In this document: positions 35,380-43,940 of the stretch, piece after piece
Position numbering within the stretch: the first letter of the stretch is position 1
Layout of the letters: every line of letters begins with the position of its first letter
NCBI GenBank assembly: GCA_021324635.1
Contig: JAJPIS010000019.1
Coordinates: 1 to 64,000 of the forward strand
DNA length: 64,000 nucleotides
Reading direction: 5' to 3'
Source: Gemmatimonadota bacterium
GTDB taxonomy: Bacteria > Gemmatimonadota > Gemmatimonadetes > Gemmatimonadales > Gemmatimonadaceae
The notes under the pieces: generated by a model
What the model saw: only the letters and a program-made list of their open reading frames with translations
What the model was told of the DNA's origin: nothing
Databases searched by the model: none
Translations under genes and position numbers: made by a program

Positions 35380-36485
35380 CCGGTCCGGGCTCGCCGCCGC
35401 TCGTGATCGCGCAGATGCTCGAGTCGGACGGGCCGGGCGGCGCCGAGGTGGTCGTCCTGCGGCTCGGCGAAGCGCTGCGCGCGCGGGGGCACGAAGTCGT
35501 TCCCGTGGGGCCCGCGCGCGGGTGCGGCTGGCTGGCGCAGCAGTTCCGCGATCGGGGCTTCGAGCCCGAGACGTTCGACCTGCACCGCCCGCTCGACTGG
35601 CGATGCCTGCGTGGGATGGTCGACATGCTGCGGCGGCGCCGCGTCGACATCGTGCACAGCCACGAGTTCACGATGGCGGTCTACGGGACCGCCGCCGCCC
35701 GGTGGATTCGTCGCCCGCACGTGATCACCATGCACGGCAACCAGCGCATGACGAGCCGGTGGCGCCGGCGGCAGTTGTTGCGTGGCGCCTTCCGCTGGAG
35801 CGACGCGACCGTCGCCGTGTCGCACGACACCAAGCGACACCTCGACGCGGAGATCGGGCTCGCCCCGCGCGTGGTGCGCATCGTCCCCAACGGGGTGCCG
35901 GTGCCCGCCGGCGAGCGCGGCCGACTGCGGGCGACGCTCGGCGTCCCGGAGAACGCGCTCGTGGTGGCCGCCATGGGCAGCCTCGTGCCACGAAAGGGAC
36001 ACGCCGTGCTGATCCGGGCGCTCGCCGCCGAGGCGGGGCTCCCCTGGCGCCTGGTGATCGCCGGCGGCGGTCCCGAGCGCGAGCCGCTCCAGGCACTCGC
36101 CCGCGAGCTGCGGGTCGACGAGCGGGTGCACCTGCTCGGACACCGCGACGACATCGGCGACATTCTCGCCGCCGCGGACATCTTCGCCATGCCCTCACTC
36201 TGGGAGGGGCTTCCCCTCGCGCTCCTCGAGGCGATGGCGACCGGCAAGCCGGTCGTCGCCTCGGCGACCTCCGGGATCCCCGAGGCCATCACGCCGGAGG
36301 TGGAGGGGCTCCTGACGCCGCCGGGCGACATCGACGCGCTCAGGCGCGCGCTCGGGCGCCTGTTGTGCGACCCGGTACTCCGCCAGCAGCTCGGCGCGCG
36401 GGCCGCCGGCCGCGCCGCGGCCGAATTCTCGATCCGGGCAATGACGGACCGGTACGAAAGCCTGTACTACGCCGTCGGTGGCTGA
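35376..36485 (+). CDS. glycosyltransferase family 4
   Basis: 369 residues from a GTG overlapping the GT2 stop (GTGA). Classic GT4 features are present: ESDGPGGAEVVVLRL near the N-terminus, VDIVHSHEF, VPNGVPVP, MGSLVPRKGHAVLI and the donor-binding PSLWEGLPLALLEAMATGKPVV. It is the last gene of this plus-strand chain and is convergent with the following GT2 gene. Confidence 0.92.
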   Translation: MTGPGSPPLVIAQMLESDGPGGAEVVVLRLGEALRARGHEVVPVGPARGCGWLAQQFRDRGFEPETFDLHRPLDWRCLRGMVDMLRRRRVDIVHSHEFTMAVYGTAAARWIRRPHVITMHGNQRMTSRWRRRQLLRGAFRWSDATVAVSHDTKRHLDAEIGLAPRVVRIVPNGVPVPAGERGRLRATLGVPENALVVAAMGSLVPRKGHAVLIRALAAEAGLPWRLVIAGGGPEREPLQALARELRVDERVHLLGHRDDIGDILAAADIFAMPSLWEGLPLALLEAMATGKPVVASATSGIPEAITPEVEGLLTPPGDIDALRRALGRLLCDPVLRQQLGARAAGRAAAEFSIRAMTDRYESLYYAVGG

Positions 36486-36487
36486 CC

Positions 36488-37525
36488 TCAGCCCCGTCCG
36501 CTCGGGAACGCCTCGCGCCCGTGCGGCCGGCGGCGCGCGATGAAGGGGGCGAGCGGAGTGAGGAGCAGTCGGCTCAGCGCGCGCCCCCGCGAGCCGGGGA
36601 GCACGGCGGCACGCCAGTAGGCCGACGCGGCCGTCGCGACATGGCCGGCGTGCAGCTGATGGTAGCCGGCGGCGAGCCAGGCGCGTCCGAGGCGTCGGCG
36701 GAGGGCGGTGCGCTCCCGGCTATTGGTCACTGTCGCCAGCGTTCGGGTCAGCGCCTCGATGTCGGGGCGGATCTTCTCGAACGCGTGGCGGTAACTATTC
36801 CCACCATGGCGCCGCACCTCGACGAGAGGCTCAGCGATGTACGCCCCCGCGGCCACGCGGTAGACGTTCAGGACGTAGTACAGGTCCTGGCTGAGTCGCA
36901 TATCCGGCGGGAAGGCGATGCCCCGCACCAGCGCTGCCCGGGCCAGCATCGTCTGCGTCCAGCAGGGGAGCTGCGGACAGCCGACGAGCGCCTCGAAGGC
37001 GCTGCCGAGGATGACCCGGCCCTCGCCCGCCCGTGATGGGCGAGTCGGGACGTGTCGGAGATGGGGGACGAAATCGAACTGCGTCTCGGCGTGGAAGCCG
37101 CTGGCGTCGAAGCGCCGGAAGTTGGTGAACACGAACCCGACGTCCGGCTCACTCTCGAGCAGTGCGAGCTGCTGGCGAAGCTTGCCGGGCCGCCACCGGT
37201 CGTCGGCATCGAGGAACCCGAGGTATTCGCCGCGCGCGAGGGATAGCCCGTGGTTACGCGCGGCCCCGACTCCCACCTTGCCGAGCGGCACGACCCGGAG
37301 GCGCGGATCCTGCACACGCCGCAGCCGAACGAGCGTATCATCCGTCGAGCCGTCGTCGACGACGAGCAGCTCCAGCCCGTCCACCCCCTGGGTGAGGACG
37401 CTCTCGACGGCCTCCTCGATGAACGGTGCGGCGTTGAACGCCGGCATGATGACGCTCACGCGAACGCCGGTGCCGGCGCGCGATGGCCAGTCCGGCCGCG
37501 ACGAATCCCCCGGTTCGATCGTCAC
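36488..37525 (-). CDS. glycosyltransferase family 2
   Basis: 345 residues from a GTG. The GT-A motifs are SVIMPAFNAAPFIEEAV, LLVVDDGSTDDT and LDADD. It closely resembles the plus-strand GT2 at 34.3 kb in layout, including a helical C-terminal tail that ends in basic residues. It is flanked by divergent and convergent genes, so it forms its own transcription unit, and its promoter must lie in 37526-37649. Confidence 0.9.
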   Translation of the reverse strand: MTIEPGDSSRPDWPSRAGTGVRVSVIMPAFNAAPFIEEAVESVLTQGVDGLELLVVDDGSTDDTLVRLRRVQDPRLRVVPLGKVGVGAARNHGLSLARGEYLGFLDADDRWRPGKLRQQLALLESEPDVGFVFTNFRRFDASGFHAETQFDFVPHLRHVPTRPSRAGEGRVILGSAFEALVGCPQLPCWTQTMLARAALVRGIAFPPDMRLSQDLYYVLNVYRVAAGAYIAEPLVEVRRHGGNSYRHAFEKIRPDIEALTRTLATVTNSRERTALRRRLGRAWLAAGYHQLHAGHVATAASAYWRAAVLPGSRGRALSRLLLTPLAPFIARRRPHGREAFPSGRG

Positions 37526-37649
37526 AGGAGAGCGGGCGCCTCATCGGCGACAGCGATCGGACTGCCAGTCGGGTCCGGGACTGGGTAGGTTTGCGTCGCA
37601 GTATGGCCGGTCATGAGTCGCGTGGGCTGCTACCCACACCAGGACGATC

Positions 37650-38897
37650 GTGCGAGTCTACGCGTTTGCCGAGTATTACCCGAACCCGTTCAAGCCGTAC
37701 CTGGATACGCAGTTCGCGCAGACCGTCGCCGACGGTCACGAGCTGCGCATCTTCGCGTTCGGCTCGTGGGGCGATCCGGGGAACGCCACCATCGCCGAAT
37801 ACGGGCTGACCGATCGGACGCGCTATATCCCCGGGGCGCCGCGGCATCTCCCCCGTCTGCTCGCTCCGGCGATCGCCAATGGCCTCACCCGCCCCGCCCG
37901 CGTCGCGGATGCCTGGCGGGTCGCCGCCCTCCCCGCGCGCCGCCGACTCGTGCTGGCGACCCAGGCGGCGCTGCTGCCGCGCGAGGAGCCCGATCTCTGC
38001 CTCATCCACGACCTGGGGACGGCGGTCCGGCTCGCGGCGCTCCGCGCCATTTACCCGCGCGCCCGCATCGCCATGTACTACCACGGGGGCGAGGTCGCGC
38101 CCGGTGTCGTCCGGGGCGCGACGGACGCCCGTGAGGGGTATGCGCTCGCCGAGACGGTCTTCACCAACACCGCGTACTCGCGTGATGACGCGGTGGAGCG
38201 CGGCTGCCCGGCCGAGCGCATCCACGTGCTGCCGGTCGGCTTCGACCTGCGGCGTTTTGCGTTCGCGCCGTCGCGGAACGGCGCCGCGCTCGGGGCGACC
38301 GGGGCGGGGCCGCATACCCTGCGACTCGTCACCGTCGGACGGTTGAGCGCCGACAAAGGGCTGCATCACGCGATCGAGGCCGTGCGTCTCCTGCGCGCGC
38401 AGGCCGTGCCGGTCGAGTGCACCCTCATCGGCGACGGCGACGAGCGCGGCGCGCTCGAGCGGCGGGTGGCCGCGGCCGGGCTCCAGGGGATCGTGCGCTT
38501 CCCCGGGACCATGACGCACGAGGCGGTGACCGAAGCGCTCGCGAGCGCCGACGCGCTCCTGCTGCCCAGCGTGCCGCGCGGGACCTGGGCCGAGACGCAG
38601 GCGTGCGTCGTGCAGGAGGCGATGCTCGTCGGTGCGATGGTGATCGCCTCGGCGACCGGGGGCGTCCCGGAGTCGATGCCGGCCAGCATGCACGAGTTCC
38701 TCGTGCCCCCCGCCGATCCGGCCGCGCTCGCCGACGCCGTGCGGCGGCTGGGCGCGATGGGGCCCGAGGAGCGGGCCGCGCGCGCACGGGCGAATCGCGC
38801 CTTCTGCGAAGCGCGGTACGACATCCGTGTCCTCAATCCGCGCATGCTGGCGCTGGCGGTCGGCGGTCCCCGTCCGGACGCGAGCCGAGTCGGCTGA
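37650..38897 (+). CDS. glycosyltransferase family 4
   Basis: 415 residues from a GTG preceded by AGGA. GT-B features: MYYHGGEVAPG, a linker leading to LRLVTVGRLSADKGLHHAIEAV, and the donor site PSVPRGTWAETQACVVQEAMLVG. The insertion TWAETQACVVQEA, with Thr/Gln rather than the usual EGFGLVALEA, is typical of a GT4 branch seen in polysaccharide loci. Convergent with the flippase gene. Confidence 0.88.
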   Translation: MRVYAFAEYYPNPFKPYLDTQFAQTVADGHELRIFAFGSWGDPGNATIAEYGLTDRTRYIPGAPRHLPRLLAPAIANGLTRPARVADAWRVAALPARRRLVLATQAALLPREEPDLCLIHDLGTAVRLAALRAIYPRARIAMYYHGGEVAPGVVRGATDAREGYALAETVFTNTAYSRDDAVERGCPAERIHVLPVGFDLRRFAFAPSRNGAALGATGAGPHTLRLVTVGRLSADKGLHHAIEAVRLLRAQAVPVECTLIGDGDERGALERRVAAAGLQGIVRFPGTMTHEAVTEALASADALLLPSVPRGTWAETQACVVQEAMLVGAMVIASATGGVPESMPASMHEFLVPPADPAALADAVRRLGAMGPEERAARARANRAFCEARYDIRVLNPRMLALAVGGPRPDASRVG

Positions 38898-38932
38898 TCG
38901 GGCGGCGCGGGCAGCGCTGGAGTGTAGTCGCG

Positions 38933-40597
38933 TCATGGTACGACCGGATCCGAGGTGCCCCGCTTGAGTCGTCCCGCACCCGTCTCCAGGAGATCGGCCG
39001 CGACGCGACGCACGCCCCGCCGTTCCGCCTCCGACAGGATCGGCAGCCGCCAGACCAGCGACAGATAGAGCGCGAACAGCACCGCCCGGCTCAGGATGTC
39101 GAAGCCGAGTGGTCCGGCCGGCAGTGTCACACCGGCGACGACGGTCGCGATCGAGAGCAGCACGAGGTAGATCGCCGGCGGCCAGGTGTACCGAACCGGC
39201 CAGAGGCGCTGGGATGCCCGGTAGATGCCGCCGTACCGAACCATGTACCCGATGACGGTCGCGGTCGCGGCGCCCCACGCCCCGTACCGCGGGATGAGCA
39301 GCGCGTAGGCGGCGAGCACGACCACCGCCGCGCCCCAGTTGGAGACGGCGATCCACTTCGTCCGCTCCGAGATGATGATCCCGATATCCTGGAAGCTGCT
39401 CCACGCCTGGAGCACGACGTACGGGAGGAGGACCGGGACGATCGCCGCAGCCGCCCAGTACGATGGGCCGGTCAGGATGTGCAGCACGCTGCGAACAAAA
39501 AGCGCCACCCCGACCGCGCCGCCCAACACCACGATGTTGAGGTAGACGAACACCCGCGCGTAGATCGCGTCCCGATCGCTGCGCTTGGCGACCTCGTGGC
39601 GCTTGGGCCCCCACACCATGTCGAAGGGGGTCTGGGTGAGCGCGACCAGCACGAACGCGAACCGGTAGCCGAGCGTGTAGAGGCCGACGTCGGTGAGTGT
39701 GGTGGCCGTCCGCAGGAAATATCGATCCCCGTAGGTGAGAACGAACGTCGCCACCTGCGTCACCATCAGCGGCAGGCCGAACCGGTAGAGGTCGGCCGCG
39801 GCCCGGCGCACGTACCGAAGCCCGACGTCGCGGAGGACGATCGTGCCGAGCACGCCGCCGACGCAGACGTTCGCGACCAGCGTGCTCAGGAACATCGACT
39901 TCGCCCCGAGGTGCGCCACGATCAGCAGCAGCGCGTTCAGGGTCACCTGGATCGCCAGTCGGCTGAGCTGCGCGGCGAAGATCACGCGGAACCGCCCCTG
40001 CGCCTGGAGATACGGCGTCGGGACGAAGGTCGGGGCCGAGGTCGCGATGGCGAGCGCGCCGAGCCGCACGAGGCTCGTGTACTGCTGCGTGCCCAGCACG
40101 AGTTGCGCGAGCAGTGGTGCCGCGAGGAACGCCAGGAGGCCGACGATCGCGTAGCTCCCGCAGACGGTCCACATCGCGGTCGAGATGACCCCGTGCCGCT
40201 CGTCGTCGGTCGTGGCCTTGTAGTAGAAGCGGAAGACGCCACCCAGCAGCCTGGACCCCGCGATCACGGTGGCGATGTCGAGGCTCATCTCGATCAGCTC
40301 GATGGCGCCGTAGTCTGCCGGGCTGAGATAGTGCGTGTACAGCGGCAGCATCACGAACGACACCGAGTTGCTGATCAGCGCCAGGGCGGTGAAGAGCAAT
40401 GCGTTTCCGCCGAGCGATCGGAGCTGGATCGGTGGTGGCGTCGTCTCGCCGCTGCCGGACGGCAGGAGCGGATCGCCCCCGGCGGCGACGCTCGCCCCTT
40501 CCTGGGCCTCCGCCGCCTCGAGGCGCGGATCGATCTCGGGCATCGCGGCGGCGGCGCCGGGGGGCGATCCGCCCGCCGACTCAGCGCGGTTCGCCAT
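38933..40597 (-). CDS. Wzx-like oligosaccharide flippase
   Basis: 554 residues with 12-14 transmembrane helices of the MATE/Wzx polysaccharide-transporter fold, preceded by a soluble N-terminal tail of about 50 residues. It would flip undecaprenyl-linked repeat units to the periplasm for polymerisation. The start overlaps the stop of the GT-C gene by 17 bp. Together with the Wzy-like polymerase and the Wza/Wzc-type proteins it indicates a Wzx/Wzy-dependent pathway. Confidence 0.88.
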   Translation of the reverse strand: MANRAESAGGSPPGAAAAMPEIDPRLEAAEAQEGASVAAGGDPLLPSGSGETTPPPIQLRSLGGNALLFTALALISNSVSFVMLPLYTHYLSPADYGAIELIEMSLDIATVIAGSRLLGGVFRFYYKATTDDERHGVISTAMWTVCGSYAIVGLLAFLAAPLLAQLVLGTQQYTSLVRLGALAIATSAPTFVPTPYLQAQGRFRVIFAAQLSRLAIQVTLNALLLIVAHLGAKSMFLSTLVANVCVGGVLGTIVLRDVGLRYVRRAAADLYRFGLPLMVTQVATFVLTYGDRYFLRTATTLTDVGLYTLGYRFAFVLVALTQTPFDMVWGPKRHEVAKRSDRDAIYARVFVYLNIVVLGGAVGVALFVRSVLHILTGPSYWAAAAIVPVLLPYVVLQAWSSFQDIGIIISERTKWIAVSNWGAAVVVLAAYALLIPRYGAWGAATATVIGYMVRYGGIYRASQRLWPVRYTWPPAIYLVLLSIATVVAGVTLPAGPLGFDILSRAVLFALYLSLVWRLPILSEAERRGVRRVAADLLETGAGRLKRGTSDPVVP

Positions 40598-42182
40598 GGA
40601 CGATCCGGATCCCGGCGAAGCGCACGACGGGATCGAGCGAGTAGTGGGCCTGGAGCCAGCGGTCGACGACCGCCGGGCTCCGGGCGAGTCGCTGGAGCAG
40701 CCGCGTGCTCGTCACGAACCACACCGGATGTCCGGCGGCGCCCACCGTGCGCACACGGGCGGCGACGGTGGCCGTATCGGGAATGCCGTACGCTGCCGGG
40801 TCGTACGCGGCGTAATTCATGTCGACTGGCATGCCGAAGACGGCGAGCCCTCGCGCGCGCGGGGTGAGATAGTCGGTGAAGGGCAGGGTGCGATCCGGAT
40901 CATAGACGAAGATCACGTCGCCCGGCTGCGCCCGGGCCGCGACGTACTCGGCCGCGCTCCGCCAGTCCTCTCGCTGGAGCCCGTGCGCCTCGAAGGTGAC
41001 GAGCGTGACGGCGACGGCCGCGCCGACCGCGCCGGCCAGCCCGACGCGCACCGCTCTCGGACGGATGCGCTCGATCCAGTAGGCGTAGAGGAGCAGCACC
41101 GGCGGCACGGTCACGAGCACGTGCCGGGGTTGCACCGGCGTCACGTCGAGCAACCTGAGGGTGCCGAGCACACCCAGGGGCACCGCGCCCACGATCGTGA
41201 GCGCGACCTCCGCCCGCGTCCACGGTGTGCCGGGCGCGAGCGTGCGGGCGACCGGGATGAGGAGCGCGATGAGCACGATCACCAGCTCGGCGTGCGGCCA
41301 GGTGAGCGCCGTCGCGTCGGCCCCGAAGGCGCTCACGATCGTGCCGACGGTGCTCCAGACGGCGTAGCGGGGGTGCCCCGCGACATCGACCGCCGGGACG
41401 TCCACGGGATGCATCGCCACTTGCCGGAGCACCTCCGGGATGAGGGGCAGGAGGGCGCACCCGGTGAGGGCGAGCAGGCCGGTCAGCACGAGCACTCGGC
41501 GGCGCAGCACGAGCGCCGCCAACCACTCGCCGAGCAGCACGAAGCCCCCGTAGTAAAACGCGTAGAGCAACGCCGCGCTGGCGACGACGTAGCCGACCGC
41601 ATCGGCCACGGCGACCCGGCCGGCCGCGGGTGCCGGCGATCCCGCGACGGTGGCGGGCGGATCGACGAGCCGGACAAAGAAGTACAGCGTCAGCGCGACC
41701 AGCAGGACCACGAGCGCGTAGCCGCGCAACTCGGCGGCCGCCCACACGATGCCCGGCAGGACGGCGGCCGCCAGGGCCAGCAGGCCCCAGTGCCGCACGC
41801 CCGCCCGCCGTCCGATGCCGGCCATCGTGACCACGACCAGCGCGGCCGCAATGGTCGAGAGCCCGCGCCCGAACTCCACCGTCCGGGAGATCCGCCGCCA
41901 GAGGTCCAGCACCGCGAAGTAGAGCGGCGGCTGGAGCTCGTAGTGCAGCGCGCGGTCGAGCATCGGGTGGAACGGCAGGCGCGTCGTGAACTCCGTGTAC
42001 GCCTCGTCCATCCACATGCTCTTGTGTACCGAGTTCCACGTCGCGAGGACGACGAGCGCGAGCGCGGCCGCCCAGGCGGTCAGCCAACCGGCCGAGAGTC
42101 GGAGGGGCGCTCGCCCGTGCACCTGCACAGGTCCCGGCGAGTCGAACGGCGGCGCGCGCTTCGCCGCACCCGGCTGTGTCAT
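40581..42182 (-). CDS. GT39-like (ArnT/PMT-type) membrane glycosyltransferase
   Basis: 533 residues from the ATG at 42182 (MTQPGAAKR). The first periplasmic loop has SMWMDEAYTEFTTRLPFHPM, with the DE motif of GT-C enzymes, then YELQPPLYFAVLDLW. About eleven transmembrane helices and a soluble C-terminus follow. It likely transfers a sugar from a polyprenyl carrier. The start overlaps the next upstream gene by 4 bp. Confidence 0.82.
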   Translation of the reverse strand: MTQPGAAKRAPPFDSPGPVQVHGRAPLRLSAGWLTAWAAALALVVLATWNSVHKSMWMDEAYTEFTTRLPFHPMLDRALHYELQPPLYFAVLDLWRRISRTVEFGRGLSTIAAALVVVTMAGIGRRAGVRHWGLLALAAAVLPGIVWAAAELRGYALVVLLVALTLYFFVRLVDPPATVAGSPAPAAGRVAVADAVGYVVASAALLYAFYYGGFVLLGEWLAALVLRRRVLVLTGLLALTGCALLPLIPEVLRQVAMHPVDVPAVDVAGHPRYAVWSTVGTIVSAFGADATALTWPHAELVIVLIALLIPVARTLAPGTPWTRAEVALTIVGAVPLGVLGTLRLLDVTPVQPRHVLVTVPPVLLLYAYWIERIRPRAVRVGLAGAVGAAVAVTLVTFEAHGLQREDWRSAAEYVAARAQPGDVIFVYDPDRTLPFTDYLTPRARGLAVFGMPVDMNYAAYDPAAYGIPDTATVAARVRTVGAAGHPVWFVTSTRLLQRLARSPAVVDRWLQAHYSLDPVVRFAGIRIVHGEPR

Positions 42183-43888
42183 CGCTGCGCAACCGGCGCG
42201 GACGCGGCCGGGAGCGCACCCGGCGGCGCGTACCGATAGAGGAAGCGCGGATACGTCTCCGGCGTGACCCACCGCCGCGGGAGCGTCCTGAGCGCCCCCC
42301 ACCGCTCGCCGTAGTCGGCGGCGAGCCGATAGCGCGGCGCGAGCAGAGCGACCGGGGGCGGCAGGGAGTCGAGCGGGCGATAGCTGATGATGTACGCCTC
42401 ACCGCGTGGTGCGACCACGGCAGCGAGCAGGGCGTACGCGCGCGCCCGGTCGGCGTCGGTGTGACCGGGCCCGCGCCCCATGTCCTCCAGGGCGACCCAG
42501 TGCGCGCCCGGGTGGAAGAGCGGCACGCCGTCGACCGCCGGCCCGATGTCCGGCGCGTACACGGGGCCCGGAAGGCCCCGCATCGTGGCCGCGAAATCCG
42601 CGAGCTCGGCGGCCGCCCGGGGCGACACGATCACCGTCTCCGGCGCGTAGATCAGCGCCGCGAAGGCAAGGGCGACGCCGGTTGCCTGGACGGCCCGCAG
42701 GGCCGGTGTGCGAGGCCGAACGAGCTCGGCGAGTCCGACCGTGCCGACGACGATCAGGAACCCGCCGAGCGGGATGAACACGTTGTCGGACGAGCCCCAG
42801 TCGAGCGAGCCCATGACCGCCGAGCACACCGCGGCGGCGAGTTGCACGTGCCACACCCGGAGCGCGTCGCGATCGCGCACCGCGCGCGCGATGGCGACGA
42901 GGGTGAGCGCTCCGGCCGCGATCGCGAGCACGCCGTAGTGGACCCAGAAGAAGCGCGCGACCCGGACGAACGTCTCGGTGTTGACGCGCGACCACCCACG
43001 CGGCACGTCCCAGGTGAAGTAGTGAAAGGCGGGGCCAAATGGCCACCGCGCGGCGGCGAGGTAGAGGCCCGGCCCGAGGATCGCGGCCACGACCCAGTAG
43101 GGCAGTGCACCCCGCCACCCTCGCCACCCTCGCCAGGCCGCCCACCCCCGCGGCTGCCCCGCCACCCGGTCCTGCCAGCTCTCACGCCAGGTGAGAAAGG
43201 CGACCCCGCCCAGCACGAACAGGGCACCGTGCTGCTTGAACCAGAAGGAGACCACGAGGACCACGACTCCCAGCAGACGGGCGCGGCGGGTGCGGGCGCG
43301 GTCGATGAGATAGGTGCCCGCGAGCGCCGTGCACAGGAGCCAGGAGTCGGCGTGCGCGTTGTCGAGCAGGGTGTCCATCGCGCGGTACGCGCTGGCGAAC
43401 AGCCCGAGTCCGATCCATCCCCACCACCGCGAGCCGGTCCAGGCCCGCACCGACGCGTAGATGAGCAACCCGCTGCCCAGCGCACCGGCGATCGCGGCGA
43501 TGCGGGCGGCCTCGAGGTGCTCACCGAAGACCCACGTGAACGGGACGCACAGATAGTAGAACAGGGGGTTGTAGGCCAGGGCCACATAGTCGGGCGTCGG
43601 CTCGGGGTATACGGGCAGCCCGTGCGCGGCCCGCGTGATGTGCCCGAGCAGCGTTTCCTCCATGACCTCGAGCTGAAACGGGAACGCCGCGTGATCCCAC
43701 CAGAGGAAGACCATGAACCCGATCGGCACCGCCGCCCAGAGCGCGAGCGCCCCGCGCGCCAGCGGCGGCCGGGGCTCGGCGCCCGCGTCGCGTCGCCCGC
43801 GTGCGCGCCAGAGGTCGGCGGCGACACAGGCCAGGAGGGCCGCGAGCACGGCCGCGCGAAGGGCCAGGACTTCGCGTCGTGTATCCAT
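42179..43888 (-). CDS. GT-C-like polytopic membrane protein
   Basis: 569 residues from the ATG at 43888 (MDTRREVL). Roughly eleven transmembrane helices. The first loop (FPFQLEVMEETLLGHITRA, then LAYNPLFYYL) matches the acidic-loop pattern of family 39/83-like glycosyltransferases. ATGA overlap with the following GT39-like gene suggests the two act together. The acceptor is unknown. Confidence 0.75.
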   Translation of the reverse strand: MDTRREVLALRAAVLAALLACVAADLWRARGRRDAGAEPRPPLARGALALWAAVPIGFMVFLWWDHAAFPFQLEVMEETLLGHITRAAHGLPVYPEPTPDYVALAYNPLFYYLCVPFTWVFGEHLEAARIAAIAGALGSGLLIYASVRAWTGSRWWGWIGLGLFASAYRAMDTLLDNAHADSWLLCTALAGTYLIDRARTRRARLLGVVVLVVSFWFKQHGALFVLGGVAFLTWRESWQDRVAGQPRGWAAWRGWRGWRGALPYWVVAAILGPGLYLAAARWPFGPAFHYFTWDVPRGWSRVNTETFVRVARFFWVHYGVLAIAAGALTLVAIARAVRDRDALRVWHVQLAAAVCSAVMGSLDWGSSDNVFIPLGGFLIVVGTVGLAELVRPRTPALRAVQATGVALAFAALIYAPETVIVSPRAAAELADFAATMRGLPGPVYAPDIGPAVDGVPLFHPGAHWVALEDMGRGPGHTDADRARAYALLAAVVAPRGEAYIISYRPLDSLPPPVALLAPRYRLAADYGERWGALRTLPRRWVTPETYPRFLYRYAPPGALPAASAPVAQR

Positions 43889-43940
43889 CGGCACGTGAGG
43901 CGACCGGCGCGGCGCTAGAAGGTGAGGTCGTCGGCCGTGG